Shown here in pieces: positions 61,429 through 64,000 of a stretch of 64,000 bases of DNA. The notes beneath the pieces are model-generated. The model saw only the letters and a program-made list of their open reading frames with translations, had not been told where the DNA came from and did not search any database. Position 1 is the first letter of the stretch; each line of letters opens with the position of its first letter. Made by a program: the position numbers and the translations under genes. Source of the DNA: Sedimentitalea nanhaiensis DSM 24252. GTDB taxonomy: Bacteria; Pseudomonadota; Alphaproteobacteria; Rhodobacterales; Rhodobacteraceae. The stretch is taken from positions 3,736,065-3,800,064 of the forward strand of contig NZ_KI421509.1 of the NCBI RefSeq assembly GCF_000473225.1, read 5' to 3'.

Positions 61429-63652
61429 CTACTGTGGGCTGCGCAGTCCAAGGTTCTCACGGAAGCGTTCGATTTCGTCGGCCATTTCGGCGCCACTGTA
61501 AACCAGAGATGTTTCGTGGCGTGCGTATCTACCAACACGATCCGCACTCAACCAATTGAAGGAGCCGATGCAGAACACGTCTTCATCAGCCGTAACGATC
61601 TTACTGTGAAGCTGTCTGACTGGATGAAAGTTGACGCCAATAGCAATAAGTGCTGCTTCCGCATCATCGAATTGGTTGACGCCGTCATCATTAATTTTGT
61701 CGTTCAGGACCGGATCTGCGTAAACATCAATCCTCACGCCACGCGCAGCGGCGTCCCGCATCAGCGACAAGAATCCATTTTTCTCCATCGTGCTTTTGAT
61801 GGTCCACGGACTGACAATCTCCACCGTCTTTTGTGCGGAGGTGAGAATGTCACGCAGGAATATGTCATGATCATCGGCATCGCGGAGCATCTTTACTTCA
61901 GTTGCTCTCTTTTTGAGGTCTTCCCGCGGTTGGACGTCAAACTCGAGAGCGTTTTCGGACCTCGCAAACAAAAACGCACTCAGCACTCCTCGTGGACTGC
62001 CATGAGGTGCCATTGAAAAAAGGTCCATGTCGCCGAAGACGAGGAAGTTGTCCTTTGCGCGTGACACCGCCACGTTCAGCATTGAAGTGGAGCTGTCGAT
62101 AAACGACCCGTCCACGCCTTTGACATATGCGGGGGAAAACAAGACAATGGGACGCTCGGCTCCCTGAAGTGAATGCACCGTGCCGATGGTCATGGCGCCC
62201 GCGCCAATTACACGAACGCCAACAGCGCCACAGGCCTGTCGCAACTCCTGAGCTTGTTTGCCAAAGGGAGTGACGATCGCCAGAATATCTTCGAGCTTTT
62301 GTTGATAGTGACTTTCGAGGCTGTCGCGGTGGGCCACAAGCCAGGCAGCAATAGTCTGCGCTTCCGCTGGGTTGAACCGGCTGCCGCCAGCGAAGTATGC
62401 GGCTCCATCGATGTGAAGGTAACCCATCGGAGGAAGATCGATGCCTTTGGCCGGACCACGTTTGGGCTGCAAATGCCCGCGGTAGCAAAGTGCGTTGCTG
62501 AATTCGATGATCTCGTCAAAGCAGCGTCGGTGCTCGAACAGGTACAGACCGCGGTCAAGATCCGGGTACGGCTGGTAGCGACAGGCGTTCTGGGCACAGG
62601 CCATAACGCTGCCGGAGTGGGAGAGAAAACCGGACGACAATACTTCCGTCAGCGCAGTTTCGTCCATTTCTTCCGGTATGACATTGAATTTTGCCAGGTT
62701 GCCAAGATCAATCGACTTTGGAATGCTGGAAATCGGCTCGATCTGTCGGGTGTCCCCTACGACCAAAGCCTGTTTAGCTAATGCCAGAGATGGCGCAGCG
62801 ATTTCCGGCAGAACCTGTCCTGCTTCGTCGATGATCAATAAGTCAATGAAGTCATAAAGATAGTCATCGACAAAGGCGTTGCCACGTTTGGCCCGGCAGG
62901 TCATCTTACCCGGAAGCGTCGCGAAAGTGGCGACGGCGCATGGCGTCAGCATCATTCGGCGGTGCCAGCGCGGAATGACGGCTTTTTTGCCACTGCGTTT
63001 CTGCTCCTTGTCAATATCTGGGAGAACCTTCTCCATCTCCAAAAGCCATCGCCCTTCCCAATAATGCGTGGCGAGAAGAAAGAGTGGAAAGCGGACGTGG
63101 CAATCGGCAAAACTATCGATGTCGTCGATTTCGGAATCAGCGAGATCCGCAGAAAGCTTGGTCACAACCAACTGATATCGCTCACCGGCAGCCTTGGCAT
63201 CTGTAAGCACGGACTTCGCCCGTTTGACGGACTTTGTGGCGGTTTCCGCTGTGGACCTCGCTTCAGACTTTTGATTTTGAATATCGGTTCCGGCTGCGGA
63301 CACTTTGTACAGTTGGTCTGCCAAATCACCAAATCCAGCCTCACGAAAAACTGTACGGGCTGCGGCAAGACGCTTGCGGACGACAGAAGGCAAAAACGAG
63401 AAAAAGGCCAAAAGCGCAGACTCGTTTGCGACATGACGGTCCCACCGCTGCGCAAGTTCTTCAACTTCTGTCAGACTGCTTTGTGCCTCGGTCAGGCGCG
63501 TTTGAAGCTCACTCAGTGCCGCGCCGGGATCATTTCCCAATTGGGACCTTAAAGCCGTCTCAGATTGCAACTTTTCCGCATGCGCTTTATCAATGTTGGT
63601 CATCTTCGAAATTTGCGCGTTGATGCGATCCCGCAGACGTTTTGTTACTTCC
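61429..63652 (-). pseudogene. N-terminally truncated SF1 helicase-phospholipase D protein (Mokosh type II-like)
   Basis: At least 740 residues of a large two-domain protein. From its first ATG (63603) there is a coiled-coil region (1-170), then SF1/COG1112-type helicase motifs: LLIIDEAGQVLPE (Walker B, about 256), LVVGDTRQIEPI (motif III), TIGTVHSLQGAE (motif V, about 472) and NVAVSRAKDNFLVFGD (motif VI). Residues 590-724 are a phospholipase D-like domain with HSK (666-668) and GSFNW. The open frame continues upstream of the ATG (QQEVTKRLRDRINAQISK) until the end of an IS21-like element, so the N-terminus with Walker A is lost. The helicase-PLD fusion resembles MkoC of the Mokosh anti-phage system. 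Likely non-functional. Confidence 0.8.
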
Positions 63653-63657
63653 TGTTG

Positions 63658-63702
63658 ATTGTCGCTGAGAACTGACCCGGCATTGTCACCGAGACTTGAC
63701 CC
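63658..63702. repeat. Two tandem terminal repeats of the IS21-family element
   Basis: ATTGTCGCTGAGAACTGACC(C) at 63658-63678 and ATTGTCACCGAGACTTGACC(C) at 63682-63702 agree at 16 of 21 positions with a 24-bp period. Multiple internal end repeats of this kind are the known transposase-binding sites of IS21-family elements. Confidence 0.8.
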
Positions 63703-63725
63703 ACCCAGCTGTTATGTTCTTTGCG

Positions 63726-64000
63726 TCATGATGGCGTCAATGCTGCTGTCTCCTTTCGTTTCTTTTTCGCTGTCTCCGAGCTGGCCTTGAACCGATAGCT
63801 GTCATTGCCGGTCTCCAGGATGTGGCAGCGGTGGGTAAGGCGGTCGAGTAGCGCGGTGGTCATTTTCGCATCGCCGAACACGCTGGCCCATTCGCTGAAG
63901 CTCAAGTTCGTGGTGATGACGACGCTGGTGCGCTCGTAGAGTTTACTGAGAAGGTGGAACAACAACGCGCCTCCCGAAGCGCTGAACGGCAGATATCCCA
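63726..64000 (-). CDS. istB: IS21-family helper ATPase IstB, partial
   Basis: The C-terminal 91 residues of IstB, entering from the right edge with [20 protein letters not shown] and continuing with [40 protein letters not shown] (the arginine-finger region) and a basic tail ending ETAALTPS. IstB is the AAA+ ATPase that supports the IS21 transposase IstA. The N-terminus with Walker A lies outside the window. Confidence 0.93.
   Translation of the reverse strand, partial: GYLPFSASGGALLFHLLSKLYERTSVVITTNLSFSEWASVFGDAKMTTALLDRLTHRCHILETGNDSYRFKASSETAKKKRKETAALTPS

Larger units (their letters stand above)
63653..64000 (-). mobile_element. End of an IS21-family element, continuing beyond the window
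   Basis: The element end (TGTTGATTGTCGCTGAG near 63653) carries two near-identical 21-bp terminal repeats and is followed by the 3' part of istB. The other end and istA lie outside the window. It inserted within the 5' part of the helicase-PLD gene; the exact terminal base is estimated. Confidence 0.8.

Noticed and set aside
1..64000. CRISPR arrays, rRNA, riboswitches
   Set aside because: No regularly spaced direct repeats, no rRNA-like sequence and no recognisable riboswitch core were seen, including upstream of the GcvT-type gene.

Overview
The window reads as chromosomal DNA of a high-GC alphaproteobacterium of the family Rhodobacteraceae, probably a marine roseobacter. This rests on gene content and order (glcB-glcG, pepN-gatB, kynA/kynU, a GcvT-type demethylating dehydrogenase, xerD-aroK-aroB, an RTX/Hint protein) and on GC-rich third codon positions. 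Genus cannot be fixed from the sequence alone.

Layout. (1) 1-2.9 kb is the end of an integrated element: a winged-helix-type small protein, an excisionase-like HTH protein, an unknown ORF and a tyrosine integrase, ending at a 49-bp 3' piece of a tRNA-Met(CAT) gene that marks the attachment site. (2) 3-10.4 kb holds a LysE exporter, an isochorismatase-like hydrolase divergent from a GlxA-type AraC regulator, a relic of a mobile-element gene, and a sulfur-type operon (sulfide:quinone-reductase-like flavoprotein, DUF1641 protein, IscU/NifU-like protein) with a divergent regulator, then a PuuD-type amidotransferase. (3) 10.4-33 kb is core metabolism: GlcG-like protein and malate synthase G, aminopeptidase N, GatB, a 4HBT thioesterase, a two-subunit molybdenum hydroxylase with a divergent TetR regulator, a kynurenine operon (kynU-GNAT-kynA), a metallo-beta-lactamase-fold protein with lost metal ligands, an ICMT-like methyltransferase, transhydrogenase pntAB, a DUF3422 protein, a Ser/Thr kinase with an unusual DFD motif, and a YeeE/YedE sulfur transporter. 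(4) 34-42.7 kb is a peptide/opine-type ABC transporter with two tandem M20 amidohydrolases; a 254-bp relic of argE lies between transporter and hydrolases. (5) 43-56.9 kb carries class II HMG-CoA reductase, an RTX-Hint protein, a MobA-like nucleotidyltransferase, a GcvT-type FAD dehydrogenase, a DUF2254 protein, a CorC/HlyC-type protein, XerD, a secreted protein of unknown function, a 50-residue membrane protein, and aroK-aroB. (6) 56.9-64 kb is a degraded, IS-rich island: an IS110 transposase, a broken P-loop gene, a truncated AAA ATPase cut by an IS3-family element, and a large SF1 helicase-phospholipase D protein whose N-terminus, including the Walker A motif, has been removed by an IS21-family element.

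The most notable item is the helicase-PLD gene. Its architecture matches the single-gene type II form of the Mokosh anti-phage system, and it sits beside an AAA ATPase remnant, so the right end looks like a decayed defence island. Other points of interest are the argE relic, a gene-conversion tract between the M20 paralogs, the ligand-poor metallo-beta-lactamase protein, the pseudokinase-like DFD motif, and several perfect inverted repeats placed like operators.
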